Part shown: positions 25,429-34,490 of the stretch, one piece after another
Layout of the letters: each line of letters opens with the position of its first letter
How positions within the stretch are numbered: position 1 is the stretch's first letter
Source: Bacillus sp. FJAT-42376
GTDB taxonomy: Bacteria; Bacillota; Bacilli; Bacillales; Bacillaceae
Direction: 5' to 3'
DNA length: 64,000 bases
Assembly (NCBI RefSeq): GCF_003816055.1
Contig: NZ_CP033906.1
Span: 2,294,001-2,358,000, forward strand
The notes under the pieces: generated by a model
What the model saw: only the letters and a program-made list of their open reading frames with translations
What the model was told of the DNA's origin: nothing
The model's database searches: none
Program-made: the position numbers and the translations under genes

Positions 25429-26590
25429 TGAAATGCTATCACAAGATGAAATCGATGCGTTGCTAAAAGGAACAGGTCTTGAAGAGGATTCAGCAAAAGA
25501 GGATGAGCTTTCAGAATACCTTGATGCCATGGAGGCAGATGCCCTCGGAGAAATAGGAAATATTTCTTTCGGCAGCTCTGCTACCGCGCTTTCAACTCTG
25601 CTCAATCAAAAAGTGGAAATCACCACACCTGAGGTTTCCATTATTGAAAAAAACAGACTTTCTGATGAGTTTCCAAAGCCATATGTTGCAATTGAAGTCA
25701 ATTATACAGAAGGATTTTTAGGAAGCAATCTGCTGGTTATCGAGCAGAATGATGCTGCCATTATCGCGGATCTGATGATTGGCGGAGACGGTACAAATCC
25801 GGATCCATCCCTGGGAGAGATTCATTTAAGTGCTGTCCAGGAAGCAATGAATCAAATGATGGGTTCAGCTGCGACGAGTATGTCGACAATTTTTAATAAA
25901 AAAGTGGACATCAGTCCGCCGCGCTTGGACTTGCTTGATATCAATACGGGTGAGGGGACCAAATCAATCCCTGATGCTGAAATGATTATAAAAGTCTCGT
26001 TTCAGCTGAAAGTAGGCGTCTTAATTGATTCAAAAATCATGCAGGTTCTTCCGCTGCAGTTTGCGAAGGATTTGATAAATGAACTGATGAACCCTGCAGA
26101 TGCCGGCTCTTCAAATGAAGTACATACTCTGGAAGAAGAACCAGCACAGGTTTTAGAAGGCAATGGCAGCGGGATGTCTCAGCCGCTTCATCAAAACAGC
26201 CATGCTTATTATGAAAATTCTCAGCCTGTGTACAGGCAGGAAAAGGTTAATCCTTCTCCTCAGCCACAATACGAGGTGAAGCCAGCTCAATTTGCTAATT
26301 TCGAGCCAAATCACTCTACTGGTACTGAACACAGAAATCTGGATCTCCTCATGGACATTCCCCTTCAGGTAACCGTTGAGCTCGGGCGGACAAAACGTTC
26401 CATTAAAGAAATATTGGAGCTGTCTTCCGGATCGATTATCGAACTTGATAAGCTTGCAGGGGAGCCGGTTGATATATTGATTAACCGCAAAATTGTAGCT
26501 AAAGGCGAAGTCGTCGTTATTGACGAAAATTTTGGAGTGCGTGTAACAGATATTATCAGTCAGCAGGACCGGCTGAACAAACTTAAGTAA
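25418..26590 (+). CDS. fliY: Flagellar motor switch phosphatase FliY
   Basis: Switch protein combining a CheC-like CheY-P phosphatase with a C-terminal FliN domain; it removes phosphate from CheY at the motor. It is 390 aa from ATG 25418, 5 nt after GGGGGTGA, overlapping fliM by 11 nt. The N-terminal peptide EMLSQDEIDALLKG duplicates the CheY-binding peptide of FliM. Two phosphatase motifs are intact: GEIGN and the second QEAMN. A Gln/Asn/Pro-rich linker (about 235-300) joins to the FliN domain (VELGRTKRSIKEILELSSGS). Confidence 0.96.
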   Translation: MGSNEMLSQDEIDALLKGTGLEEDSAKEDELSEYLDAMEADALGEIGNISFGSSATALSTLLNQKVEITTPEVSIIEKNRLSDEFPKPYVAIEVNYTEGFLGSNLLVIEQNDAAIIADLMIGGDGTNPDPSLGEIHLSAVQEAMNQMMGSAATSMSTIFNKKVDISPPRLDLLDINTGEGTKSIPDAEMIIKVSFQLKVGVLIDSKIMQVLPLQFAKDLINELMNPADAGSSNEVHTLEEEPAQVLEGNGSGMSQPLHQNSHAYYENSQPVYRQEKVNPSPQPQYEVKPAQFANFEPNHSTGTEHRNLDLLMDIPLQVTVELGRTKRSIKEILELSSGSIIELDKLAGEPVDILINRKIVAKGEVVVIDENFGVRVTDIISQQDRLNKLK

Positions 26591-26605
26591 ACGGGAGTGT
26601 CAAAA

Positions 26606-26968
26606 ATGGCTAAAAGAATTTTAATTGTAGACGATGCAGCATTTATGAGAATGATGATCAAGGATATTCTATCTAAAAATGGGTTTGATGTGGTAGGAGA
26701 AGCGGCAGATGGTGTGCAAGCTGTAGAAAAATACAAAGAACATCAGCCTGATCTTGTTACGATGGATATAACCATGCCTGAAATGGACGGCATTACTGCA
26801 CTCAAAGAAATCAAAAAAATAAATCCGAATGCGAAAATCATTATGTGTTCCGCAATGGGACAGCAGGCAATGGTCATTGATGCGATTCAGGCTGGAGCGA
26901 AAGATTTTATTGTTAAACCTTTTCAGGCAGACAGAGTAATCGAAGCCATTCAAAAGTCACTTAGCTAG
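26606..26968 (+). CDS. cheY: Chemotaxis response regulator CheY
   Basis: Single-domain receiver that, when phosphorylated by CheA, binds FliM and FliY; in Bacillus it promotes smooth swimming. The 120 aa protein has the acidic pair Asp9/Asp10, the phosphoacceptor Asp54 (TMDITMPEMDG), the conserved Ser in MCSAMGQQ and Lys in FIVKPF. ATG 26606 is preferred over an in-frame GTG at 26597 because GGGAG lies 8 nt upstream. Confidence 0.98.
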   Translation: MAKRILIVDDAAFMRMMIKDILSKNGFDVVGEAADGVQAVEKYKEHQPDLVTMDITMPEMDGITALKEIKKINPNAKIIMCSAMGQQAMVIDAIQAGAKDFIVKPFQADRVIEAIQKSLS

Positions 26969-26980
26969 GCTGGTGTAACC

Positions 26981-27643
26981 GTGCAAAAAATGCTTAAAGC
27001 AACTGCAGCCGTGCTGATTTTTCTCCTTGCTGCCTTTTCTGCCGTCCATTCCAGTTCTGCAGAAGCCGCTGAAAAAGATGGAACGGTCCAGGATTATTTG
27101 AATAAGGAAGAGAAAGCAGAAAAGAAAGAAAACAGCCAGACTCCAAACCCAATACCTCAGGATGCTTCAAAACCTGGGGTAACGGCTTGGGATTTTATCA
27201 AAATGATTGCTGCAACGATTTTTGTTGTAGGTTTAATTTATGTGCTTTTCCGTTTTATTTCTTCAAAAAACAAAATGATGACACATGCCGCCTATCTTCA
27301 GACACTTGGAGGAACCTCTCTCGGGCAGAATCGCTCCATCCAGCTTGTGAAGGCTGGCGACGATATTTTACTAGTCGGGGTCGGGGATTCCATCCAGCTC
27401 CTCAAAGTGATTGAGGATGAAGAGGAAATAGAACGGATTGTCAAACAGTACGAGGATAAAGGGGTAGATCTTCAGGGGGCCAGGGCGCTTTTCTCAAAGG
27501 CAGCCCAATCGTTTGGGGGAAAAGCCGAAGCAAAACCCGCTCTATCTTTCAAACAATCTCTTCAAAAGCAGCTTGAAGAACTGGGAAAAGAACGAAAACA
27601 AAAGGAAGAAGATTGGATCAGGAAAGGGAACAGTGAAAAATGA
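26981..27643 (+). CDS. fliO: Flagellar biosynthetic protein FliO (FliZ)
   Basis: Assembly factor for the FliP export-gate pore, called FliZ in B. subtilis. The 220 aa protein begins with a cleavable-looking signal peptide (LIFLLAAFSAVHSSSAEA), then a Lys/Glu-rich stretch, one membrane segment (about residues 72-92, FIKMIAATIFVVGLIYVLF) and a charged cytoplasmic C-terminus. The start is GTG 26981; ATG 26990 is possible. The stop overlaps the fliP start by 4 nt. Confidence 0.93.
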   Translation: MQKMLKATAAVLIFLLAAFSAVHSSSAEAAEKDGTVQDYLNKEEKAEKKENSQTPNPIPQDASKPGVTAWDFIKMIAATIFVVGLIYVLFRFISSKNKMMTHAAYLQTLGGTSLGQNRSIQLVKAGDDILLVGVGDSIQLLKVIEDEEEIERIVKQYEDKGVDLQGARALFSKAAQSFGGKAEAKPALSFKQSLQKQLEELGKERKQKEEDWIRKGNSEK

Positions 27644-28305
27644 ATGAGCTTATGGGAATTTTGGGTTCAGGAGAAGCCGAAAGCGTAAGCACTTCTGTTC
27701 AGCTGCTGCTATTGCTGACTATTCTATCTCTTGCACCAAGCATACTGATTTTATTTACATGCTTCACGAGAATTGTCATTGTATTATCCTTTGTCCGGAC
27801 ATCCCTTGCCACACAGCAGATGCCTCCAAATCAAGTCTTGATCGGATTATCGCTGTTTCTGACATTTTTTATTATGGGGCCGGTATTTTCGGAGGCAAAT
27901 GAGCAGGCATTGACGCCATTGCTGGAAGAAAAAATCACACTTGAACAGGCTTATGTTAAAGCTGAAAAGCCATTTAAAGAATTTATGAGCAAGCATACGA
28001 GACAAAAAGATCTCGAACTCTTTCTAAATTATGCGAAGATCGAAAAACCAAAAACAGTAGATGACATCCCGATTACGGCATTAGTTCCGGCCTATGCCAT
28101 CAGTGAAATAAAAACGGCCTTTCAAATTGGATTTATGATTTTTATTCCCTTCCTCGTCATTGATATGGTCGTTGCCAGTATCCTGATGTCGATGGGAATG
28201 ATGATGCTTCCGCCGGTTATGATTTCACTGCCTTTTAAAATTTTGCTTTTTGTGCTCGTGGACGGATGGTACTTAGTAATTAAGTCATTGCTTCAAAGTT
28301 TTTAA
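27640..28305 (+). CDS. fliP: Flagellar export gate protein FliP
   Basis: Core subunit of the FliPQR export pore, 221 aa with about four hydrophobic segments. Family motifs FTRIVIVLSFVRTSL, MPPNQVLIGLSLFLTFF, LVPAYAISEIKTAFQIGF and MGMMMLPPVMISLPFKILLF are all present. It is coupled to fliO (ATGA) and followed by fliQ after an AAGGAGG ribosome binding site. Confidence 0.98.
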   Translation: MNELMGILGSGEAESVSTSVQLLLLLTILSLAPSILILFTCFTRIVIVLSFVRTSLATQQMPPNQVLIGLSLFLTFFIMGPVFSEANEQALTPLLEEKITLEQAYVKAEKPFKEFMSKHTRQKDLELFLNYAKIEKPKTVDDIPITALVPAYAISEIKTAFQIGFMIFIPFLVIDMVVASILMSMGMMMLPPVMISLPFKILLFVLVDGWYLVIKSLLQSF

Positions 28306-28317
28306 GGAGGAACATAT

Positions 28318-28587
28318 ATGAGTTCAGAGATGGTCATTTCCATTGCTGAAAAAGCGGTTTATACGACCCTGATGATATGCGGGCCGCTGTTGCTGGTAGC
28401 GCTCGTCATTGGTTTGGCGGTCAGTATTTTTCAGGCAACAACACAAATCCAGGAGCAGACTCTCGCATTTATCCCAAAAATTGTAGCGGTCATGGTAGGC
28501 CTCATTTTTTTCGGTCCTTGGATGCTGACCACACTCGTTTCCTATGCGGCAGATATCTTTGGGAATCTGGATCGGTTTATAGGTTAA
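28318..28587 (+). CDS. fliQ: Flagellar export gate protein FliQ
   Basis: 89 aa, two hydrophobic hairpin segments (about 15-40 and 50-75). The family pattern AVSIFQATTQIQEQTLAFIP and FGPWMLTTLVSYA is clear. It forms the plug-like collar around the FliP pore. The ATG follows AAGGAGGAACAT. fliR begins 1 nt after the stop. Confidence 0.97.
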   Translation: MSSEMVISIAEKAVYTTLMICGPLLLVALVIGLAVSIFQATTQIQEQTLAFIPKIVAVMVGLIFFGPWMLTTLVSYAADIFGNLDRFIG

Positions 28588-28588
28588 C

Positions 28589-29383
28589 ATGTCGCTATTA
28601 AACCACTATCCTTTTTTTCTGTTAATTTTTGCAAGAATGTCCGCTTTTATGATTACCCTGCCTCTCTTTTCATATCGGACTATTCCGGCATTTCATAAAG
28701 CTGGTTTTTCTTTTTTTCTTGCCTTAATCATGTATGAAACGATGAAGCCTCCTGTACTGGAAATCAACGCATTTTATTTTCAGCTTCTTTTGAAAGAAAT
28801 ATTTATCGGATTAATGATTGGTTTTCTTGCCTATCTTATGTATTCTGCCATCATGATTGCCGGCAGTTTTATGGATTTTCAGATTGGATTTGCCATTGCC
28901 AATATTATTGATCCCCAGACGGGAGCACAAAGTCCGCTGCTTGGCCAGCTGCTGAACACGCTGGCTCTGCTGCTCATGCTGAGCCTGAATGCGCATCACA
29001 TGCTGCTGGACGGAGTGTACTACAGTTTTCAGTATATCCCGCCTGAATCGGTTTCCTTTTCTTTAACAAGTGATGCGATTCCTGAATTTATAATGAAATC
29101 CTTTTCGCTTATGTTTTTAATCGCTTTTCAAATGGCGCTCCCAATTGTCGGATCATTATTTATTGTGGATATTGCTCTTGGTATTGTAGCGAAAACCGTA
29201 CCGCAGATGAATATCTTTGTTGTCGGCCTTCCTGTGAAAATGCTGTCGGCCTTCCTTTTGCTCATGATTGTGATGGGAGCACTGTTTTTTGCCATGCAGG
29301 GATTGTTTGAAACATTAACCGAAACAATGAGAGACCTGATCAAGCTTTTAGGAGGAGTGGATCATGCTGTTAATAAACCTTGA
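28589..29383 (+). CDS. fliR: Flagellar export gate protein FliR
   Basis: Third pore subunit, 264 aa, multi-pass membrane protein with about six hydrophobic segments. Recognisable stretches are FARMSAFMITLPLFSYRTIP, AGSFMDFQIGFAIANIIDPQ and PQMNIFVVGLPVKMLSAFLL. No strong Shine-Dalgarno lies before the ATG, which fits coupling to fliQ. flhB starts 20 nt before its end. Confidence 0.96.
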   Translation: MSLLNHYPFFLLIFARMSAFMITLPLFSYRTIPAFHKAGFSFFLALIMYETMKPPVLEINAFYFQLLLKEIFIGLMIGFLAYLMYSAIMIAGSFMDFQIGFAIANIIDPQTGAQSPLLGQLLNTLALLLMLSLNAHHMLLDGVYYSFQYIPPESVSFSLTSDAIPEFIMKSFSLMFLIAFQMALPIVGSLFIVDIALGIVAKTVPQMNIFVVGLPVKMLSAFLLLMIVMGALFFAMQGLFETLTETMRDLIKLLGGVDHAVNKP

Positions 29384-30446
29384 TATTCAGTTCTTTTCAG
29401 GCGAAAAGACAGAAAAAGCCACTCCGAAAAAGCGTCAGGACTCAAGGAAAAAGGGGCAGGTTGCCAAAAGTGCAGATGTGAATATGGCTGTCAACCTGCT
29501 GGCTGTGTTTTTTACCTTGCTTGTATCGGGGGCTTTTTACCGCGATCGGCTGATCGGATTCGTCCGGGGAAGCATTAACGAGTACATGATGCTTGAGGTA
29601 ACCGAGGAAAATGTCCAGAAACTGATGGGATCCATCACGATGGAAGCAGCCTACCTGCTGGCTCCGGTAATGGGAGCCGCACTGGCGGCAGGAATAATCA
29701 GCAATTATATACAAGTTGGTTTTCTGTTTTCTACAGAGAGCATTCAGCCAAAGCTTGAAAAAATAGATCCGCTTAAAGGATTCAAACGGATCTATTCAAT
29801 CCGGGCGCTTGTGGAGTTTTTGAAATCCATTTTGAAAATCCTTTTTACCGGAGGGGTAACGGCGGCAGTCATTTGGCTGAGAATTGGCGATATATTGCGT
29901 CTTCCTTATCTAACCGTTGAACAATCTCTTCAGTTCCTCGGCGTTCTAACCGTTCAGATGGGACTTGCCGCAGGAGGAGCACTGTTATTTTTATCGCTGC
30001 TCGACTATTTGTATCAAAAATATGACTTCGAGAAAAACATCCGCATGTCTAAACAGGATATTAAGGATGAGTATAAAAAATCGGAAGGCGACCCGCTCAT
30101 TAAATCCAAAATCAAGCAAAGACAGCGGGAAATGGCGATGAGAAGGATGATGCAGGATGTACCGGATGCTGATGTGATCATCACAAATCCTACTCATTTT
30201 GCAGTAGCGCTAAAATATGACGAATCAAAAATGGATGCCCCTTTTGTCGTGGCAAAAGGAGCAGATCTTGTAGCCCAAAAGATCAAAGAAATTGCTAAAA
30301 GCCATGAGATTGCGGCTATTGAAAATAAACCGCTGGCCAGAGCCCTTTTCGCACAGGTAGAAATCGGCCAGGCAGTACCTGAAGAGTTTTTCAAAACAAT
30401 AGCAGAAATACTGGCTTACATATACCGTCTTAAAAATAAAGTGTAG
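29364..30446 (+). CDS. flhB: Flagellar export switch protein FlhB
   Basis: Membrane component that controls export substrate specificity, 360 aa. The N-terminal GEKTEKATPKKRQDSRKKGQ is diagnostic. Four membrane segments lie between about residues 30 and 210. The cytoplasmic domain carries the self-cleavage motif NPTH (IITNPTHFAVALKY, about residue 270) and ends with AEILAYIYRLKNK. It has GGAGGAGTGG before the ATG and overlaps fliR by 20 nt. Its tail resembles the separate YlqH protein at 2.2 kb. Confidence 0.98.
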   Translation: MLLINLDIQFFSGEKTEKATPKKRQDSRKKGQVAKSADVNMAVNLLAVFFTLLVSGAFYRDRLIGFVRGSINEYMMLEVTEENVQKLMGSITMEAAYLLAPVMGAALAAGIISNYIQVGFLFSTESIQPKLEKIDPLKGFKRIYSIRALVEFLKSILKILFTGGVTAAVIWLRIGDILRLPYLTVEQSLQFLGVLTVQMGLAAGGALLFLSLLDYLYQKYDFEKNIRMSKQDIKDEYKKSEGDPLIKSKIKQRQREMAMRRMMQDVPDADVIITNPTHFAVALKYDESKMDAPFVVAKGADLVAQKIKEIAKSHEIAAIENKPLARALFAQVEIGQAVPEEFFKTIAEILAYIYRLKNKV

Positions 30447-30474
30447 TTCGTAAGACTGAAAGCGAGGAAGGAAC

Positions 30475-32514
30475 ATGTCTACAAGAGATTTATCTGTACT
30501 ATTTAGCGTTGTGCTCGTTGTCGCCATGCTGATTATTCCATTTCCTACATGGCTTTTGAGCCTTCTCATTATATGCAATATCTCACTTGCACTCCTTGTG
30601 CTTCTTACTTCAATGAATATGAGAGAACCGCTTGAATTTTCTATTTTTCCTTCTTTGCTTTTGCTCTTAACCTTGTTTAGACTCGGTTTGAATGTTTCTA
30701 CAACAAGATCCATTCTTTCAACCGGACAAGGCGGAAAGGTAGTGGAAACGTTCGGAACCTTTGTTGTCGGCGGAAACGTTCTGGTTGGATTCGTAGTCTT
30801 CATTATTCTCGTTATTATTCAATTTGTCGTTATAACAAAAGGTTCTGAGCGAGTTTCTGAAGTCGCAGCCCGTTTTACACTGGATGCGATGCCGGGGAAG
30901 CAAATGTCCATTGATGCCGACTTGAATGCGGGAATGATTTCTGAACAGGAAGCCCGTGTGCGAAGGGAAAAGGTAGGGAACGAAGCAGACTTTTACGGAG
31001 CAATGGATGGAGCCAGTAAGTTTGTAAAAGGGGACGCCATTGCAGGCATTATCATCGTCATTATAAATTTAATCTTTGGGATGATCGTCGGAGTAGTTCA
31101 GCAGGGAATGGCCTTTGCAGATGCCGCAAGTCACTTTACGATGCTCTCAGTCGGGGATGGAATTGTCAGCCAAATCCCCGCTCTTCTCATCTCTACAGCC
31201 ACAGGGATCGTTGTTACAAGAGCAGCATCAGAAGGAAATCTGGGAGGAGATATAAGCAAACAGCTCTTTGCCTATCCGCAAATGATGTATGTAGCGGCAG
31301 GATCCATGCTCTTGCTTGGACTGTTCACTCCTATCGGCCTTCTGGTTACAGCTCCGATCGCAGCAGCGCTCGGAATAGGAGCATATGTCATGCAGCAAAG
31401 TCAGAAGAGATTAAGAGAGGTTCCGGAAGCAGAACTTGACATGCAGCCGGATCCGGAAGAAATGAAAAGCCCGGAGAGCATTGTACAGCTGCTGAGTATG
31501 GACCCTATCGAATTTGAATTCGGATATGGTCTGATCCCTCTTGCTGACAGTACCCAGGGAGGGGATTTGCTTGACAGGATTGTGATGATCAGGAGACAGC
31601 TCGCCATTGAGCTTGGCATTGTCATTCCTGTTGTGAGAATAAGAGACAATATTCAGCTTCAGCCGAATGAATACCGTCTGAAAATAAAAGGAAATGAAGC
31701 GGCGAGAGGCGATCTTCTTCTCGAACATTATTTGGCTATGGCGCCTGGAACGGATGATGATTCAATCGAAGGCATTGATACGATTGAACCTTCCTTCGGC
31801 CTCCCGGCTAAATGGATATCTGAATCAATGAAGGACCAGGCGGAATTATATGGATACACTGTTGTTGATCCGCCGTCGGTTGTTTCTACCCATATAACTG
31901 AAACGATTAAGAAACATGCGTCAGAGCTTCTGGGCAGGCAGGAGACCAAACAGCTGATTGATCATTTAAAAGAAGCATATCCGATTTTAGTAGAGGAAGT
32001 CACCCCTTCGCCTCTCTCAATTGGAGACATTCAAAAGGTGCTGTCTAATCTATTAAAAGAGAATGTTTCGATCCGCAATCTGCCGATCATTTTTGAAACG
32101 CTGGCGGATTATGGAAAAATGACTTCGGACAGCGAAATTCTGACTGAATACGTAAGGCAATCTCTTGCTAAACAGATTACACAGCAATTTTCAGGCGATG
32201 GACAGGTTCTCAAAGTCGTCACGTTCTCTGGCAGGGTGGAGAAGCTTGTTGCAGATGGTGTACAGCAAACAGAACACGGAAACTATTTATCCCTTGATCC
32301 TTCCGTTTCTCAATTGATTATCGAATCGGTTGCAAAAGAAGTGGAAATGCTGTCACTTCAAGGGCATTCACCGGTTCTCCTTTGCTCTCCGGCTGTAAGA
32401 ATGTTTGTGAAGCAGCTTCTGGAACGGTATTTTCCGTCCGTCCCTGTGCTTTCTTATAACGAACTTGAATCAAATGTAGAAGTCCAGAGCGTAGGAGTGG
32501 TGAATGTCGCATGA
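30475..32514 (+). CDS. flhA: Flagellar biosynthesis protein FlhA
   Basis: Largest export-gate component, 679 aa; the N-terminal half has about eight membrane helices and the C-terminal cytoplasmic half forms the nonameric docking ring for chaperone-substrate complexes. The conserved loop PGKQMSIDADLNAGMIS and RREKVGNEADFYGAMDGASK is intact. GAAAGCGAGGAAGG precedes the ATG. Its stop overlaps flhF by 4 nt. Confidence 0.98.
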   Translation: MSTRDLSVLFSVVLVVAMLIIPFPTWLLSLLIICNISLALLVLLTSMNMREPLEFSIFPSLLLLLTLFRLGLNVSTTRSILSTGQGGKVVETFGTFVVGGNVLVGFVVFIILVIIQFVVITKGSERVSEVAARFTLDAMPGKQMSIDADLNAGMISEQEARVRREKVGNEADFYGAMDGASKFVKGDAIAGIIIVIINLIFGMIVGVVQQGMAFADAASHFTMLSVGDGIVSQIPALLISTATGIVVTRAASEGNLGGDISKQLFAYPQMMYVAAGSMLLLGLFTPIGLLVTAPIAAALGIGAYVMQQSQKRLREVPEAELDMQPDPEEMKSPESIVQLLSMDPIEFEFGYGLIPLADSTQGGDLLDRIVMIRRQLAIELGIVIPVVRIRDNIQLQPNEYRLKIKGNEAARGDLLLEHYLAMAPGTDDDSIEGIDTIEPSFGLPAKWISESMKDQAELYGYTVVDPPSVVSTHITETIKKHASELLGRQETKQLIDHLKEAYPILVEEVTPSPLSIGDIQKVLSNLLKENVSIRNLPIIFETLADYGKMTSDSEILTEYVRQSLAKQITQQFSGDGQVLKVVTFSGRVEKLVADGVQQTEHGNYLSLDPSVSQLIIESVAKEVEMLSLQGHSPVLLCSPAVRMFVKQLLERYFPSVPVLSYNELESNVEVQSVGVVNVA

Positions 32515-33605
32515 AGGTGAAAAAATATACGGCCGGTACAATCCAGGAAGCCATGAAGCGGGTGAAAGAAGATTTAGGCCATGATGCTGTCATTTTAAAT
32601 TCCAAAGCAGTGGAAACAGGCGGATTCTTTGGATTTTTCACTAAAAAACAGGTGGAAGTGCTCGCGGCTTCAGACCCTGATTTAGCTGAACCGGTTAAAG
32701 AAGAAAGAAATACAATCGCTGTAGACCCATCAGAAAATTTTGCCGTAAAAAGAGAGCTTGAAGAGCTCAAAATGGAATATCGAAAACTTGCAGCGGGCAG
32801 CTCTGGATTTAAGCTCCCGGACCCAATTGAAAAATTAAGGAATGTACTGAATGAGCAGGAAGTTGGCTCTCCCATAGCTGAGGACACGGTGAGGCAGCTG
32901 CTTGAATTTTGGTATCAGGCTGCTGAAAATCAAAATGACGAGGCTTGCAGAAAAGAAGCAGAAAGAATTTTGGTTCAGTCAATAAAACATTTGCCGTATC
33001 ACCGCATGGAGGACAGAAAATCATTTATTGCTGTTGCAGGACCTACAGGGGTGGGAAAAACAACAACCATTGTGAAATTGGCCGCTGACTGTCTGGTGAA
33101 TGAGAATAAATCAATTGCTTTTATTACAGCTGATACTTATAGAATCTCTGCTATCGAGCAGCTGAGGACTTATGCAAAAATACTGAATGCTCCAATTGAA
33201 GTTTGTTACAGCCGGGAGGATTTCGAAAACGCGAAGAAGAAATTTTCGCATATCGATCATGTGTTTATTGATACGGCCGGCAGGAATTATAAAAATAATC
33301 AATATATTGAGGATCTAACAAATTTTCTTGGATCTGACGAAGATATCGATCTTTTTTTAACGCTTTCTGCAAGTACTAAGAAAAAAGATATTCATACTCT
33401 AATTGGCCATTTTGAGTCTTTACAATATAAACAGCTGATTGTAACGAAGATTGATGAAACAGATACGTTCGGGGGGATATATGAAGCGGCCAGATTATTT
33501 GAAAAAGGAATTGCTTTCTTTTCGACTGGCCAAAATGTCCCCGATGATATGATCCCTGCTTCTAGAGAAACTCTGGTCCAGATGATTTTAGGTGGGAAAG
33601 AATGA
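32511..33605 (+). CDS. flhF: Flagellar positioning GTPase FlhF
   Basis: SRP-type GTPase that helps set where flagella are placed, 364 aa. A basic N-terminal B domain (MKVKKYTAGTIQEAMKRVKE) is followed by a linker and the NG domain, with P-loop [15 protein letters not shown] near residue 175, DTYRISAIEQLRTYAKI, DTAGRNYKNN and TKIDETDTFGGIYE. It is the partner of FlhG, encoded next with a 4 nt overlap. Confidence 0.97.
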   Translation: MKVKKYTAGTIQEAMKRVKEDLGHDAVILNSKAVETGGFFGFFTKKQVEVLAASDPDLAEPVKEERNTIAVDPSENFAVKRELEELKMEYRKLAAGSSGFKLPDPIEKLRNVLNEQEVGSPIAEDTVRQLLEFWYQAAENQNDEACRKEAERILVQSIKHLPYHRMEDRKSFIAVAGPTGVGKTTTIVKLAADCLVNENKSIAFITADTYRISAIEQLRTYAKILNAPIEVCYSREDFENAKKKFSHIDHVFIDTAGRNYKNNQYIEDLTNFLGSDEDIDLFLTLSASTKKKDIHTLIGHFESLQYKQLIVTKIDETDTFGGIYEAARLFEKGIAFFSTGQNVPDDMIPASRETLVQMILGGKE

Positions 33606-34489
33606 GCGATCAGGCAGAAAAGCTAAGGCAGCTGATTGCGGGAAATAAAGAATCTAATATGAAGAGAGCCAAAATGATTGCTATCGCGAGCGGTAAAGGA
33701 GGAACCGGCAAAACGAACTTTACTGTGAATTTTTGTCTTGAGCTTTCTGCGCTTCATCAAAAAGTGCTTCTATTTGACCTTGATATCGGGATGGGCAATG
33801 TTGACATCCTTTTAGGTGAAAGTCCGGAACATTCCTTGCTTGATTTTTGGAAGAAATCTCTTTCCCTTAGCGAGATGACTGAAAAAAGCCAATACGGTAT
33901 TGATTACATCTCAGGCGGCAGGGGATTTAAAGATTTTTTTCAACTCGACGGACATCACCTGGATTTATTTATGGAAGAACTAGACCGGCTTATACAAAAG
34001 TATGATTTCATTTTTTTCGACATGGGAGCTGGAATGACTCAAGAGAGTCTTCAATTCCTGCTCGCTGCTGATGAGGTCTTTCTGGTTGTAACACCAGAAC
34101 CTACAGCATTAATGGATGCCTATTCTGCAGCGAAGTATGTTTTGCTGAACAGCAAAAACTCTAAAATATCCGTTTTATTGAATAAAGCAAAAACGGATTT
34201 GGATGGGACTATGGCTTATCATAGACTTTCCTCTGTTTTAAATAAATACTTATCAGCCCATGCAGATCTGCTTGGAATTCTTCCCGAAGATCCAAAAGTA
34301 TCAGAGGCAGTAATAAAAAGAAACCCGGTTACATCTTTATATCCAAGGGCCAAGTATTCACGGAGTATCCGTCAAACTGCAGAAGCATTTTTACAGAAGG
34401 ATCATGATAGACAGAATTTCAGCAGGCCAGAATTATTTATGGACCGGTTTAAGGCAATTTTTAAAAGCAAAGCAAGAAAAGGTGAATGA
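33602..34489 (+). CDS. flhG: Flagellar number regulator FlhG (YlxH)
   Basis: MinD/ParA-type ATPase, 295 aa, which stimulates FlhF GTPase activity and restricts flagellar pattern. The N-terminal region (EKLRQLIAGN) is the FlhF-activating type. The deviant Walker A is SGKGGTGKTNFTVNF (about residues 30-44), Walker B is KVLLFDLDIGMGNVDILL, and a C-terminal amphipathic region could bind membrane. cheB follows 1 nt after the stop. Confidence 0.96.
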   Translation: MSDQAEKLRQLIAGNKESNMKRAKMIAIASGKGGTGKTNFTVNFCLELSALHQKVLLFDLDIGMGNVDILLGESPEHSLLDFWKKSLSLSEMTEKSQYGIDYISGGRGFKDFFQLDGHHLDLFMEELDRLIQKYDFIFFDMGAGMTQESLQFLLAADEVFLVVTPEPTALMDAYSAAKYVLLNSKNSKISVLLNKAKTDLDGTMAYHRLSSVLNKYLSAHADLLGILPEDPKVSEAVIKRNPVTSLYPRAKYSRSIRQTAEAFLQKDHDRQNFSRPELFMDRFKAIFKSKARKGE

Positions 34490-34490
34490 T

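Noticed and set aside
34404..34490. CheB N-terminal extension overlapping flhG
   Set aside because: The extra residues do not belong to the receiver domain, and AAAGGTGA with ATG 34491 gives the standard start.
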